From Bradyrhizobium sp. CB1650 (lineage in GTDB: Bacteria; Pseudomonadota; Alphaproteobacteria; Rhizobiales; Xanthobacteraceae), in the NCBI RefSeq assembly GCF_029761915.1, contig NZ_CP121695.1, forward strand, positions 7,097,501 to 7,161,500: a stretch of 64,000 bases of DNA. Reading direction: 5' to 3'. The position numbers and the translations under genes are program-made. This document shows positions 26,514 through 38,103 of this stretch, one piece after another. Numbering within the stretch: the stretch's first letter is position 1; the number at the start of each line of letters is the position of its first letter. A model generated the notes under the pieces. It saw nothing but the letters and a program-made list of their open reading frames with translations. It was not told where the DNA came from and made no database searches.

Positions 26514-27830
26514 ATGCAAATCAACTGTCTTGGTCGTCGCCTCGCAGTCGCAGCGATTGCGGCTTCCTTTGCGCTTCCTACCGCCGCTTTCTCCCAACTG
26601 CTTCCGCCGCCCGGCAAGCCCGCGACCCCAAGAGCAGCCGCGCCGTCGCCGCGCGCGGCGTCGTGCCACAATGGGGCGAGCTTCGATCGCTTCCTGGCTG
26701 ACGTGAAGAGCCAAGCGGTCGCCGCCGGCGTATCGCAGCGGACGATCGCGGAGGCCTCGCCCTACCTCGTCTACGACCAGGGCATCGTCAACCGCGACCG
26801 CGGGCAGCGCGTGTTCGGCCAGCTCTTCACCGAATTTGCTGGCCGCATGGCCGCGACCTATCGCATGCAGAACGGCCAACAGCACATCAAGACCTATGCG
26901 GCGGCGTTCGCGCGCGCCGAGAAGGAGTATGGCGTGCCGCCGGCGGTGATCGCCGCGTTCTGGGGACTGGAGAGCGATTTCGGCGCCAACATGGGCAATC
27001 TGCCGACGCTGAAATCGCTGGTATCGCTCGCCTATGACTGCCGGCGCTCGGAGATGTTCGTGAACGAGACCATTGCCGCACTGAAGGTCATCGACCGCGG
27101 CGATCTGCATCCCGCCGAGATGATCGGCTCCTGGGCCGGCGAGCTCGGCCAGACCCAATTCCTGCCGACGCATTACGTTAACTACGCCGTCGACTACGAC
27201 GGCGACGGACGACGCGATCTATTGGGCAGTGGGCCCGACGTGATCGGTTCGACCGCGAACTACATCGCCAACGGCCTGAAATGGCGGCGCGGCGAACCGT
27301 GGCTGGAAGAGATCAGGGTGCCGCAGAACCTGCCCTGGGAGCAGACCGATCTCAGCGTGCAGCAGCCGCGCTCGAAATGGGCGCAGTTGGGTGTCACCTA
27401 TCCGGACGGACGGCCGCTGCCGAACGACAATCTCGCGGCCTCGGTGCTGCTGCCGATGGGACGCACCGGACCGGCTTTCATGGCCTATCCGAATTTCGCG
27501 GCCTACACTGAGTGGAATAACTCGCTGATCTATTCCACCACCGCGGGCTATCTCGCCTCGCGCATCGCCGGTGCCGCACCCATGCGCAGGCCGTCCCAAC
27601 CGGTCACGCAACTGCCGTTCAACGAACTGAAGGAGCTGCAGCAGCTCCTGGTGCGCGCCGGCTACAATGTCGGCAAGGTCGACGGCGTGCTGGGCCAGCA
27701 GAGCCGCTCGGCCGTAAAGGCGATGCAGATCAAATACGGCCTGCCGGCCGATTCCTGGCCGACAGCGGAGCTGCTCGCGCGCCTGCGCGGCGCCACCGCG
27801 CAGGCGCAGCCACAGGCGACGGTGCGGTAA
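26514..27830 (+). CDS. MltB-type lytic murein transglycosylase with peptidoglycan-binding domain
   Basis: This 438 aa enzyme has a signal peptide (AVAAIAASFALPTAAFSQ), an SLT_2/MltB catalytic domain at about residues 55-350 with the catalytic Glu at 153 in FWGLESDFGANMGNLPTLKS, and a C-terminal PG_binding_1 domain (LKELQQLLVRAGYNVGKVDG, about 365-425). It cleaves peptidoglycan with formation of 1,6-anhydro ends and works in the periplasm. No lipobox is seen, so it is probably soluble, unlike E. coli MltB. A Pro/Ala-rich linker follows the signal peptide. The gene appears monocistronic. Confidence 0.95.
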   Translation: MQINCLGRRLAVAAIAASFALPTAAFSQLLPPPGKPATPRAAAPSPRAASCHNGASFDRFLADVKSQAVAAGVSQRTIAEASPYLVYDQGIVNRDRGQRVFGQLFTEFAGRMAATYRMQNGQQHIKTYAAAFARAEKEYGVPPAVIAAFWGLESDFGANMGNLPTLKSLVSLAYDCRRSEMFVNETIAALKVIDRGDLHPAEMIGSWAGELGQTQFLPTHYVNYAVDYDGDGRRDLLGSGPDVIGSTANYIANGLKWRRGEPWLEEIRVPQNLPWEQTDLSVQQPRSKWAQLGVTYPDGRPLPNDNLAASVLLPMGRTGPAFMAYPNFAAYTEWNNSLIYSTTAGYLASRIAGAAPMRRPSQPVTQLPFNELKELQQLLVRAGYNVGKVDGVLGQQSRSAVKAMQIKYGLPADSWPTAELLARLRGATAQAQPQATVR

Positions 27831-27841
27831 GACTCTCACTG

Positions 27842-28094
27842 TCATGCCCCGCGACCCGGCTGCGCCAAGGCTTCGCCGGGGTTGCGGTCCAGGGCCGCCG
27901 AAGCGTTAGCGTAGGCGGCAAGCCGGGCGATGGCGGTTGGAGAGAGCGGCGCGAACGATATCGTCGCTAGTCGACGGACGCGGTAGGATTTTTGCCTCTC
28001 GAAGGCCGTCCCGGCAATTGCATTTTCCCGTGGTGCTCCCATGTCTGGGGCTCAGGTATCTCCTGAGATGTCCCATCATTGAAGCGAGCATCAC
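27842..28094. other. Intergenic interval with repeat fragment and DUF1993 promoter
   Basis: About 250 bases. The first 70 carry a fragment beginning GTCATGCCCCGCGACCC that looks like one arm of the palindromic repeats found elsewhere. No gene is supported in the rest, which should hold the promoter of the gene at 28095. Confidence 0.4.
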
Positions 28095-28598
28095 ATGTCC
28101 TTCTACGACGCCGTCGTCCCCGCATATTTGCAAATGCTGAACAGCCTCACCGGCCTGCTCACCAAGGCGGAAGCGCATTGCGCGGCCAAAAAGATCGAGC
28201 CCGGCGTGCTGCTGGGATCGCGGCTGTTTCCGGACATGCTGCCGCTGTCGAAGCAGATCCAGCTCGTCAGCGATTTCGCGACCAAGGGCTGCGCGCGGCT
28301 GACGCACAGCGAAGTGCCGTCGACGCCGGATACCGAGACGACCTTTGCGGAATTGAAGCAGCGCCTGGCGAAGACCATCGACTATGTGAAGTCGTTCAAG
28401 CCCGAGCAGTTCGAGGGCGCCGAGACCAAGGACGTCACCTTCCCGGCCGGCCCTGACAAGTCCATCACGATGAAGGGGCAGCAGTTCCTGAGCTCGTTCT
28501 CGCTGCCGAACTTCTATTTCCATGCCACGACCGCGCACGGCATCCTGCGCCACAACGGCGTCGAGATCGGCAAGCGCGATTTCCTCGGCGCGAACTGA
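28095..28598 (+). CDS. DUF1993 domain-containing protein
   Basis: This 167 aa protein fits DUF1993, a helical-bundle family related to DinB: YDAVVPAYLQMLNSLTGLLT at the start, KIEPGVLLGSRLFPDMLPLS in the middle, and a C-terminal FYFHATTAHGILRHNGVEIG with the family's His residues. DinB-like proteins often bind a metal, here perhaps through the HATTAHGILRH histidines; no activity is known. It is monocistronic as far as can be told. There is no signal peptide, so it is cytoplasmic. Confidence 0.9.
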   Translation: MSFYDAVVPAYLQMLNSLTGLLTKAEAHCAAKKIEPGVLLGSRLFPDMLPLSKQIQLVSDFATKGCARLTHSEVPSTPDTETTFAELKQRLAKTIDYVKSFKPEQFEGAETKDVTFPAGPDKSITMKGQQFLSSFSLPNFYFHATTAHGILRHNGVEIGKRDFLGAN

Positions 28599-28785
28599 AA
28601 TCCGCCAACTCACAGGGCCGTGGCAGAGAGATCGAATTGACTGCCGCGGCCCAAATTGCGCATGATTCATGCTGCGCGGGCCGTATCGCGCAGCTCGCCT
28701 GCACTTTCCGTATGGCTCCTCTCTTGTGCGGATCGCCGCGATGCACAAGTGTTCCTGACCTTATCACCTCCTGGAACCATTCCCC

Positions 28786-29889
28786 ATGAGCCGTCCGACC
28801 AAATTGTTTGAGACCTACAAGCTGGGCCCGATCACGCTGGCCAACCGGCTGGTGATGGCGCCGCTGACGCGCAATCGCGCTGCGCCGGGCAGCTTCGTAC
28901 CGAGCCCGCTTGCCGCCGATTACTATGGCCAACGCGCTTCCGCAGGCCTCCTGGTCACCGAAGCGAGCCAGGTCTCACAGCAGGGCCAGGGCTACCAGGA
29001 CACTCCCGGCATCTACTCGAAGGACCAGGTCGCCGGCTGGCGCAAGGTCACCGATCGCGTGCATGAGCGCGGCGGAACAATCTTCATCCAGCTCTGGCAT
29101 GTCGGCCGCATCTCGCACACCGCGCTCCAGGCGAATGGCGCAGCTCCGGTCGCGCCGAGCGCGATCCGTGCCAAGGGCAAGACCTTCGTCAACGGCACCT
29201 TCGCCGACGTCTCCGAGCCGCGGGCGCTCGAGCTCTCCGAAATCCCTGGGATCATCGACGACTTCAAACGCGCGACACGCAATGCGCTGGAGGCCGGCTT
29301 CGACGGCGTCGAGATCCACGGTGCGAACGGCTATTTGCTCGACCAGTTCGCCAAGGACGGCACCAACAAGCGCACCGACGCCTATGGCGGCTCCATCGAG
29401 AATCGCGCGCGGCTGATGCTGGAGGTTTCGAAGGCCGTCGCCACGGAGGCCGGCACTGAGCGCACCGGCATCCGTATCTCGCCGGTGACGCCGGCCAACG
29501 ATATCTCCGACTCCCATCCGCAAGCCCTGTTCGACCACATCGTCGACGGCCTCAGCGCGCTCAAGCTGGTCTATCTCCATGTCGTCGAAGGCGCCACTGG
29601 CGGCCCGCGCGATTTCGCTCCGTTCGACTATGCAAGCCTGCGCAAGCGCTTCTCCGGCGCCTATATCGCCAACAACGGCTACGATTTCGATCTCGCGACC
29701 AAGGTGCTGGATTCAGGCAACGCCGACCTGGTCGCCTTCGGCAAGCCGTTCATCTCCAACCCCGACCTGGTCGAGCGGTTGAAGAAGGGCGCGGCGCTCA
29801 ATGAATGGGACAAGAACACGTTCTATGGCGGCAGCGCCAAGGGCTACACCGACTATCCGACGCTGGAGGCGGCCGAGGCGGCGCAATAA
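28786..29889 (+). CDS. Old Yellow Enzyme-family alkene reductase (NemA-like)
   Basis: This 367 aa FMN enzyme has the OYE features: LVMAPLTRNRA near the FMN site, QLWHVGRISH, the substrate-binding pair His178/Asn181 in EIHGANGYLLDQF, and NKRTDAYGGSIENRARL. It would reduce activated alkenes (enones, nitro-esters, N-ethylmaleimide) using NADPH. The His/Asn pair matches the classical OYE and NemA subfamily. No regulator gene (NemR) lies next to it. It is cytoplasmic and ends shortly before a palindromic repeat and the bidirectional terminator shared with the glp operon. Confidence 0.95.
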   Translation: MSRPTKLFETYKLGPITLANRLVMAPLTRNRAAPGSFVPSPLAADYYGQRASAGLLVTEASQVSQQGQGYQDTPGIYSKDQVAGWRKVTDRVHERGGTIFIQLWHVGRISHTALQANGAAPVAPSAIRAKGKTFVNGTFADVSEPRALELSEIPGIIDDFKRATRNALEAGFDGVEIHGANGYLLDQFAKDGTNKRTDAYGGSIENRARLMLEVSKAVATEAGTERTGIRISPVTPANDISDSHPQALFDHIVDGLSALKLVYLHVVEGATGGPRDFAPFDYASLRKRFSGAYIANNGYDFDLATKVLDSGNADLVAFGKPFISNPDLVERLKKGAALNEWDKNTFYGGSAKGYTDYPTLEAAEAAQ

Positions 29890-29913
29890 GGCTGCGCAGT
29901 CGTTCCATCTTCC

Positions 29914-29997
29914 GTCATTGCGAGGAGCGAAGCGACGAAGCAATCCAGACTGCCGCCGTGGAAAGACTCGGGATTGCTTCGCCTCGCTCGCAATGAC
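29914..29997. repeat. GTCATTGCGAG-type palindromic repeat
   Basis: GTCATTGCGAGGAGCG pairs with CGCTCGCAATGAC at the other end; the inner CGAAGCAATCC pairs with GGATTGCTTCG. Related copies are at 48007-48084 and, degenerate, at 52017-52133. Confidence 0.8.
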
Positions 29998-30029
29998 GTT
30001 GTGGTTGCAGGTTGCGCTCGCGAAAAGAA

Positions 30030-30063
30030 AAAGGCCGGGATCGCTCCCGGCCTTTAGTTTTTT
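30030..30063. terminator. Bidirectional terminator between OYE and glp operon
   Basis: AAGGCCGGGA (30031-30040) pairs with TCCCGGCCTT around a short loop. On the minus strand the hairpin is followed by a T-rich TTTTTCTTTTC run, which suits the end of glpV; on the plus strand TAGTTTTTT follows. Confidence 0.85.
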
Positions 30064-30086
30064 GGATGGATCGTGTCCTACGACGC

Positions 30087-31883
<1,797 letters not shown>

Positions 31884-31958
31884 GTGTTTCCTCCGTTGCA
31901 GCGACAAACCTTATACAGGTCCGGGTTGATCCCGGATCTGGCCGTCCCTTCGCGAGCT

Positions 31959-32288
31959 TCAGACCGTGCGGAAAATGAGCACGGCCGTGACAAGCGAAAT
32001 TCCACTTGCGAGCCACAGGCTCGATATTTCAAAACCGTCCTCGCCGATCGGCAGCGTCGCGATCGCGTCGGTGCCGACGAGGCCGATCCACAACAGGTGG
32101 ATGACGGCGGCCGTGATCAGCGAGATGAACAGGCGGTCGCCGCGCGTGGTCGGGATGCGCAGCGCGCCGACGCGCTCGGCTTCGGGATAGACCGCCGCGA
32201 GCCACGTCATCACCGCCAGCGTGCAGGCGAGCGCGGCGAAGAAGATCGCCGTCGGCAGCGTCCAGGCCATCCATGCGATGGATTCCAT
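31959..32288 (-). CDS. glpU: Small membrane protein of glycerol operon (DUF2160)
   Basis: This 109 aa protein has three predicted membrane helices: WMAWTLPTAIFFAALACTLA, FISLITAAVIHLLWIGLVG and LWLASGISLVTAVLIFRTV. It matches the DUF2160 family, found in glycerol-type ABC operons between the inner permease and the binding protein. Its role is unknown; it may stabilise the permease. The ATG at 32288 has AGAGGAGG 5 bases upstream. It begins 11 bases after the stop of glpQ and ends 75 bases before glpV. Confidence 0.88.
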   Translation of the reverse strand: MESIAWMAWTLPTAIFFAALACTLAVMTWLAAVYPEAERVGALRIPTTRGDRLFISLITAAVIHLLWIGLVGTDAIATLPIGEDGFEISSLWLASGISLVTAVLIFRTV

Positions 32289-32299
32289 CGTCGCCTCCT

Positions 32300-33105
32300 C
32301 TAGACTCTGCCGAGCGCGAAGCCGCGCGCGATGTAGTTGCGGACGAACCAGATCACGAGCGCACCCGGAATGATGGTGAGCACGCCCGCGGCCGCGAGCA
32401 GACCCCAATCCATGCCGGCTGCCGACACCGTGCGCGTCATGATCGCCGCGATCGGCTTGGCCTGCACCGAGGTCAGCGTGCGCGCGAGCAGCAGCTCGAC
32501 CCAGGAGAACATGAAGCAGAAGAAGGCGGCGACGCCGATGCCGCTCGCGATCAACGGCACCAGGATCTTGATGAAGAAGCGCGGGAAGGAATAGCCGTCG
32601 AGGAAGGCGGTCTCGTCAATCTCGCGCGGCACGCCGGAGACGAAGCCCTCCAGGATCCACACAGCGAGCGGCACGTTGAAGATGCAGTGCGCGAGCGCAA
32701 CGGCCCAAGGAGTATCAAAGAGCCCGATCGCCGAATAGAGATTGAAGAACGGCAGCGCATAGACCGCGGCCGGCGCCATGCGGTTCGACAGCAGCCAGAA
32801 GAACAGATGCTTGTCGCCGAGAAAGCGGTAGCGCGAGAACGCGTAGGCCGCGGGGAGCGCCACCGAGATCGAGATGATGGTGTTGAGGACGACGTATTCC
32901 AGCGAGTTGATGTAGCCGGAATACCAGCTCTCGTCGGTGAAGATGCGCTTGTAGTGCTGCAGCGTCGGCGTGTGCGGCCACAGCGTCATCGTCGAGACGA
33001 TCTCGCTGTTGGTCTTGAAGCTCATGTTGACGAGCCAGTAGATCGGCAACAGGAGGAAGATCAAGAACAGCGCCATGATGACGCGACGTCCGGGGATCGA
33101 GTGCA

Positions 33106-33106
<1 letters not shown>
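32300..33106 (-). CDS. glpQ: Glycerol ABC transporter permease, MalG type
   Basis: This 268 aa inner-membrane protein has six predicted helices and the binding-protein-dependent permease loop: EGFVSGVPREIDETAFLDGY (about residues 157-176) for contact with the ATPase. It resembles MalG-type sugar permeases (YRFLGDKHLFFWLLSNRM and ETAFLDGYSFPRFFIKILVP). It pairs with GlpP to form the channel. The ATG overlaps the glpP stop (TGATG). A GTG one codon before is possible. Glycerol specificity is inferred from the operon. Confidence 0.92.
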
Positions 33107-34082
<976 letters not shown>

Positions 34083-34083
<1 letters not shown>

Positions 34084-35168
34084 CAGGCAGCTCCCTCCAC
34101 CAGACGGCTGTCGGCATAGACGTGCACATGCGACGGATCGAATTTCAACCCGGCGGTGCCGTCGGAGCTCGCGAAACCACCGGGCGCGCGCGCCGCCAAC
34201 TTGGCATCGCCGACACGGACGCGGGCGAAGCGGATACGGCCGAGATCGTCGATGCGCTCGATCTTGGCCGTGAGCAGGCCGGGCGCGGGCGCGACGACGT
34301 CGACGAATTCGGGGCGCACGCCAATTTCGATCTTGGCGCCCGCCGGCAGCTTGTCGTAGCTGCGGTTGAGCGCGATGACGTGGCCGCTGATCCGCGCCTC
34401 GCGGCCCTTCACCTCGGCCGGCAGGATGTTCATGCCGGGCGAGCCGATGAAATAGCCGACGAAGGTGTGGGCGGGCTTGTCGAACAGCTCGGCCGGCGTG
34501 CCGCTCTGCACCACGCGGCCGTCATGCATGACGACCACGGTATCGGCGAAGGTCAGCGCCTCGGTCTGGTCGTGGGTGACGTAGATCATGGTGAGGTCGA
34601 GCTCGCGATGCAGCGCCTTCAGCTTGGAGCGGAGCTGCCATTTCAGCTCCGGATCGATCACCGTGAGCGGCTCGTCGAACAGCACGGCGGCGACGTCGGA
34701 GCGCACGAGGCCGCGGCCGAGCGAGATCTTCTGCTTGGCGTCGGCGGTGAGCCGCGTCGCCTTGCGGTTCAGATAGGGTTCGAGGTCGAGCAGGCGGCCG
34801 ATCTCGGCGACGCGCTTGTCGATCTCGGCCTTCGGCACGCCGCGGTTCTTCAACGGAAACGCCAGGTTCTGCCCCACCGTCATGGTGTCGTAGATCACCG
34901 GAAACTGGAACACCTGGGCGATGTTGCGCTTCTGGGTTGACAGCGGTGTGATGTCCTGGCCGTCGAACAGGATTTTCCCGCGGGAGGGCGTGATGATGCC
35001 GGAGATGACGTTGAGCAGCGTGGTCTTGCCGCAGCCGGACGGGCCGAGCAGCGCATAGGCGCCGCCCTGCCGCCAGGTCATGGTCACCGGCTTCAGGGCA
35101 AAGCTCTCCGGGGCTGCGTCATTGCCGCCGTAGGAGTGCGCGAGATCGACGAGGTCAATGCGGGCCAT
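34083..35168 (-). CDS. glpT: Glycerol ABC transporter ATP-binding protein with degenerate signature motif
   Basis: This 361 aa ATPase has Walker A GPSGCGKT (residues 42-49), Walker B AVLFDEP (161-167) and the H-switch His in IYVTHDQTEA (His199). The signature LSGGQ, however, is replaced by TADAKQ (141-146). A C-terminal TOBE-like domain follows (about 270-361). It should pair with GlpS, which has LSGGQ but lacks the H-switch His, giving one complete and one degenerate ATP site. This symbol follows the rhizobial glycerol operon and must not be confused with the E. coli glycerol-3-phosphate permease GlpT. It overlaps glpP at its 3' end. Confidence 0.93.
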
Positions 35169-35180
35169 CGCGCGCCTCCC

Positions 35181-36257
35181 TCACGAGATCGGCGCGGCGA
35201 CCAGGCGGTCGGCCGCATCGAAGACGAAGACGTCGTTGGGATCGAGCACGGCATCGATGGTCTGGCCGGGCTCGAACTCGTGCACGCCGTGCAGGACCGC
35301 AACCCAGTTCAAGCCGTCGCGGGTCAGATGCACGAAACTCTCCGAACCGGTGATCTCCGTCACCGTCACCGTGGCATGGAAGGCGTGGCGGTCGGCCTCA
35401 CCGTTGGCGAGCCCGAGCTGATGCGCGCGAAAGCCCACGCGATAGGGACCGTCGGCAAGTCCGGCGTAGAGGCCCGAGGCCGGCGACGTGGTGCCGCCGG
35501 CATATGCGACGTGCCCGTTGTTCTTCTCGATGCCGACGAGGTTGAGCGGTGGATCGGAGAACACTTGCGCGACTCGCAAGCTCTGCGGCCGGCGGTAGAC
35601 CATCGAGGTCTCGCCCATCTGGAGTGACCGGCCTTCCCACATGCAGACGGTGTTGCCGCCGAGCAGCAGAGCCTCGCTGGGCTCGGTGGTGGCGTAGACG
35701 AAGATCGCGCCCGAGGCCTCGAAGATGCGTGGCAGCTCGGCGCGCAGCTCCTCCCGCAGCTTATAGTCGAGATTGGCGAGCGGCTCGTCGAGCAGTACGA
35801 GATCGGCGCCCTTCACCAGCGCGCGCGCGATCGCGGTGCGCTGCTGCTGGCCGCCGGAAAGCTGGAGCGGCGTGCGCTTCAGGAACGGCTCGAGCCTGAG
35901 CAGTTTCGCGGCCTCTGCCACGCGCTTATCGATCTCCTCACGCGGCTTGCCCTGCACGCGGAGCGGCGAGGCGATATTCTCAAAGACCGTGAGCGAGGGG
36001 TAATTGATGAATTGCTGGTAGACCATCGCCACCGAGCGCTGGCGCACGTCGACACCGGTGACGTCCTTGCCGTTGACCAGCACCCTGCCCGTGGTCGGCT
36101 TGTCGAGGCCGGCGAGCAGCCGCATGATCGAGGTCTTGCCCGACAGCGTCGGCCCGAGCAGCACGTTGAGCGTGCCGCTCTCGAGCGTCAGCGAAACGTC
36201 GCGGATATGGGGGATTCCCTCGACGGTCCGGGTCACGTGATCGAGCGTCACGGTCAT
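35181..36257 (-). CDS. glpS: Glycerol ABC transporter ATP-binding protein lacking the H-switch His
   Basis: This 358 aa ATPase has Walker A GPTLSGKT (residues 35-42), an intact signature LSGGQQQR (133-140) and Walker B LVLLDEP (153-159). In place of the H-switch His it has ATTEPSEA where most have VTHDQxEA. The C-terminal 120 residues form a TOBE-like domain (GETSMVYRRPQSLRVAQVF). It lies between glpD, which it overlaps by 4 bases (ATGA), and glpT, 12 bases on. Together with GlpT it should drive the GlpPQ channel. Function assigned by operon and family. Confidence 0.93.
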   Translation of the reverse strand: MTVTLDHVTRTVEGIPHIRDVSLTLESGTLNVLLGPTLSGKTSIMRLLAGLDKPTTGRVLVNGKDVTGVDVRQRSVAMVYQQFINYPSLTVFENIASPLRVQGKPREEIDKRVAEAAKLLRLEPFLKRTPLQLSGGQQQRTAIARALVKGADLVLLDEPLANLDYKLREELRAELPRIFEASGAIFVYATTEPSEALLLGGNTVCMWEGRSLQMGETSMVYRRPQSLRVAQVFSDPPLNLVGIEKNNGHVAYAGGTTSPASGLYAGLADGPYRVGFRAHQLGLANGEADRHAFHATVTVTEITGSESFVHLTRDGLNWVAVLHGVHEFEPGQTIDAVLDPNDVFVFDAADRLVAAPIS

Positions 36258-37804
36258 GAGCGTCCTCCTGCTTCCAGCAGGGGACTTTGCTGCACGGCGT
36301 GGGTCCTGATCCAGTCTTCAAGCGCTGCGATCTCGTCGGCACTTAGTCGCAGGCCGAGCTTGGAGCGCCGCCAGACGATGTCCTCGGCGGTAACAGCCCA
36401 TTCATTCGCCATGAGGTACCGGACCTCGCGCTCGGTCAGCGTCGCGCCAAAGGACTGGCCGAGATCGGCGGCCGATTTCGCATCGCCCAGCAGTTTGATC
36501 GCGCGGGTGCCGTAAGCGCGCGCCAGACGTCGCGCATGCTCGTGAGTGAGGAAGGAATAGCCGCGCAACAGCTCGGCGATCAGGCCATCGATGGCCGACA
36601 CATCCATGTCGCCGCCGGGCAGCGGCCACTTGCCGGTCCAGCCCTCGCGCGCCTTCGCACTGCGAAGATAGGGCGCGAGCCGTTCCAGCGCCTCCTCGGC
36701 AAGGCGGCGATAGGTCGTGATCTTGCCGCCATAGATCGACAGCAGCGCCGCGCCGCCGGGCGTGTCGAGCTCGAACACGTAGTCGCGGGTCGCGGCCTTG
36801 GCTTCGCTGGCGCCATCGTCATAGAGCGGACGCACGCCGGAATAGGTCCAGACCACGTCGTCCGGCGTCACCGGCTTGGCCAGATATTCGCTCGCAGCGG
36901 TGCAGAGATACTGTATCTCCTCCGGCGTCGCCTTCACCTTGGACGGATCGCCATCATAGTCGCGATCGGTGGTGCCGATCAGCGTGAAATCCTCCTGATA
37001 GGGAATGACGAAGATGATGCGGCCGTCCGCGTTCTGGAACATGTAGGCGCGGTCATGATCGTAGAGCTTTTTCACCACGATGTGCGAGCCCTGCACCAGG
37101 CGCACCTTGGCCTTGGCATTGACGCCCGCTCCGCGGCCCAGCACGTCCTCGACCCATGGGCCGCCGGCGTTGACGAGCGCGCGGGCCTGGATCGATGAGC
37201 GCGCGCCGGTCAGCGCATTGACCATGCTCACCGTCCAGATGCCGTCGGACTGGCGGATCTCGGTGGCGCGGGTGCGGGTGCGGATTTCGGCGCCCTTGTC
37301 GGCGGCGTCGCGCGCGTTGAGCACGACGAGACGGGCGTCATCGACGAAGCAGTCGGAATATTCGAACGCGCGGGTGTAGCGGTTCGGGATCAGCGGGCGG
37401 CCGACCTCGTCATGCCTGAGATCGACAGAGCGAGTCGCCGGCAAGAGATGACGGCCACCGATATGGTCGTAGAGGAAGAGGCCGAGGCGCAGGAGCCAGG
37501 CCGGGCGCAGGCCCGCATGATGCGGCAAGACGAAACGAAGGGGACGAATGATGTGGGGCGCGATGCCCCAGAGGATCTCGCGCTCGATCAGCGCCTCGCG
37601 GACCAAACGGAACTCGTAATATTCGAGATAGCGCAGACCGCCATGCACGAGCTTGGTCGACCAGGACGATGTCCCGCTCGCCAGATCGTTCATTTCGCAC
37701 AGGAAAACCGTGTTGCCCCGGCCCACCGCGTCACGCGCGATGCCGCAGCCGTTAACACCGCCTCCGATAATGGCGAGATCGAAAATACGCTCCAACAGAC
37801 GCAT
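36254..37804 (-). CDS. glpD: Glycerol-3-phosphate dehydrogenase (aerobic, FAD)
   Basis: This 516 aa flavoenzyme oxidises glycerol 3-phosphate to dihydroxyacetone phosphate and feeds electrons to quinone at the inner membrane. The N-terminal FAD motif DLAIIGGGVNGCGIARDA (about residues 9-26) is intact, and TSSWSTKLVHGGLRYLEYYE is a strong family signature. Length matches the E. coli enzyme (501 aa). It is the first gene of the glp transport operon and is separated from glpR by 300 bases containing a probable operator. The start at 37804 is fixed by the FAD motif, though the upstream GGGGG is a poor ribosome site. No glpK is in the window. Confidence 0.97.
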   Translation of the reverse strand: MRLLERIFDLAIIGGGVNGCGIARDAVGRGNTVFLCEMNDLASGTSSWSTKLVHGGLRYLEYYEFRLVREALIEREILWGIAPHIIRPLRFVLPHHAGLRPAWLLRLGLFLYDHIGGRHLLPATRSVDLRHDEVGRPLIPNRYTRAFEYSDCFVDDARLVVLNARDAADKGAEIRTRTRATEIRQSDGIWTVSMVNALTGARSSIQARALVNAGGPWVEDVLGRGAGVNAKAKVRLVQGSHIVVKKLYDHDRAYMFQNADGRIIFVIPYQEDFTLIGTTDRDYDGDPSKVKATPEEIQYLCTAASEYLAKPVTPDDVVWTYSGVRPLYDDGASEAKAATRDYVFELDTPGGAALLSIYGGKITTYRRLAEEALERLAPYLRSAKAREGWTGKWPLPGGDMDVSAIDGLIAELLRGYSFLTHEHARRLARAYGTRAIKLLGDAKSAADLGQSFGATLTEREVRYLMANEWAVTAEDIVWRRSKLGLRLSADEIAALEDWIRTHAVQQSPLLEAGGRS

Positions 37805-37837
37805 CCCCCGGCGACCGCCCGTTCCATCGAGCGGCTA

Positions 37838-37905
37838 CTTTCGCTTTTCATTAGATCACACCAGAAAGCGAAAGCAAGATGAAAGAGAAGCGAAAGGAAG
37901 CGAAG
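37838..37905. promoter_or_regulatory. Cluster of TTTCGCTT-type sites upstream of glpD (probable GlpR operator)
   Basis: CTTTCGCTTT (37838-37847) and AAAGCGAAAG (37865-37874) form a perfect 10-bp inverted repeat, and two more copies, GAAGCGAAAG (37887-37896) and GAAGCGAAG (37897-37905), follow. DeoR-type GlpR proteins bind repeated TTCG-containing sites. The cluster lies 34-101 bases before the glpD start, where it could block transcription. Confidence 0.6.
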
Positions 37906-37986
37906 ATGGAACTTTTTCGTGGACAGGCGGGATGAAGGAATAGGCAGCGGCGCGCCCTCCTGGAGAGGCACCGAAGCTTCCACAGC

Positions 37987-38049
37987 GTCATGGCCGGGCA
38001 TAGCGGCGGCACAAAGAACGTAGATGCCCGGGACAAGCCCGGGCATGAC
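37987..38049. repeat. GTCATGGCCGGGC-type palindromic repeat, short form
   Basis: 63 bases starting GTCATGGCCGGGCATAG and ending GCCCGGGCATGAC, between glpR and glpD; a shorter relative of the units at 14997 and 21845. Confidence 0.75.
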
Positions 38050-38103
38050 GATCTCTGGTAAGCGTTGAAAGGCAATTGCCCTCCAGGGGAGGTGAATCGC
38101 GCG

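Noticed and set aside
37805..38103. Minus-strand reading frames between glpR and glpD as a small gene
   Set aside because: They run through the palindromic repeat and the operator cluster, lack a ribosome site, and look like non-coding sequence.
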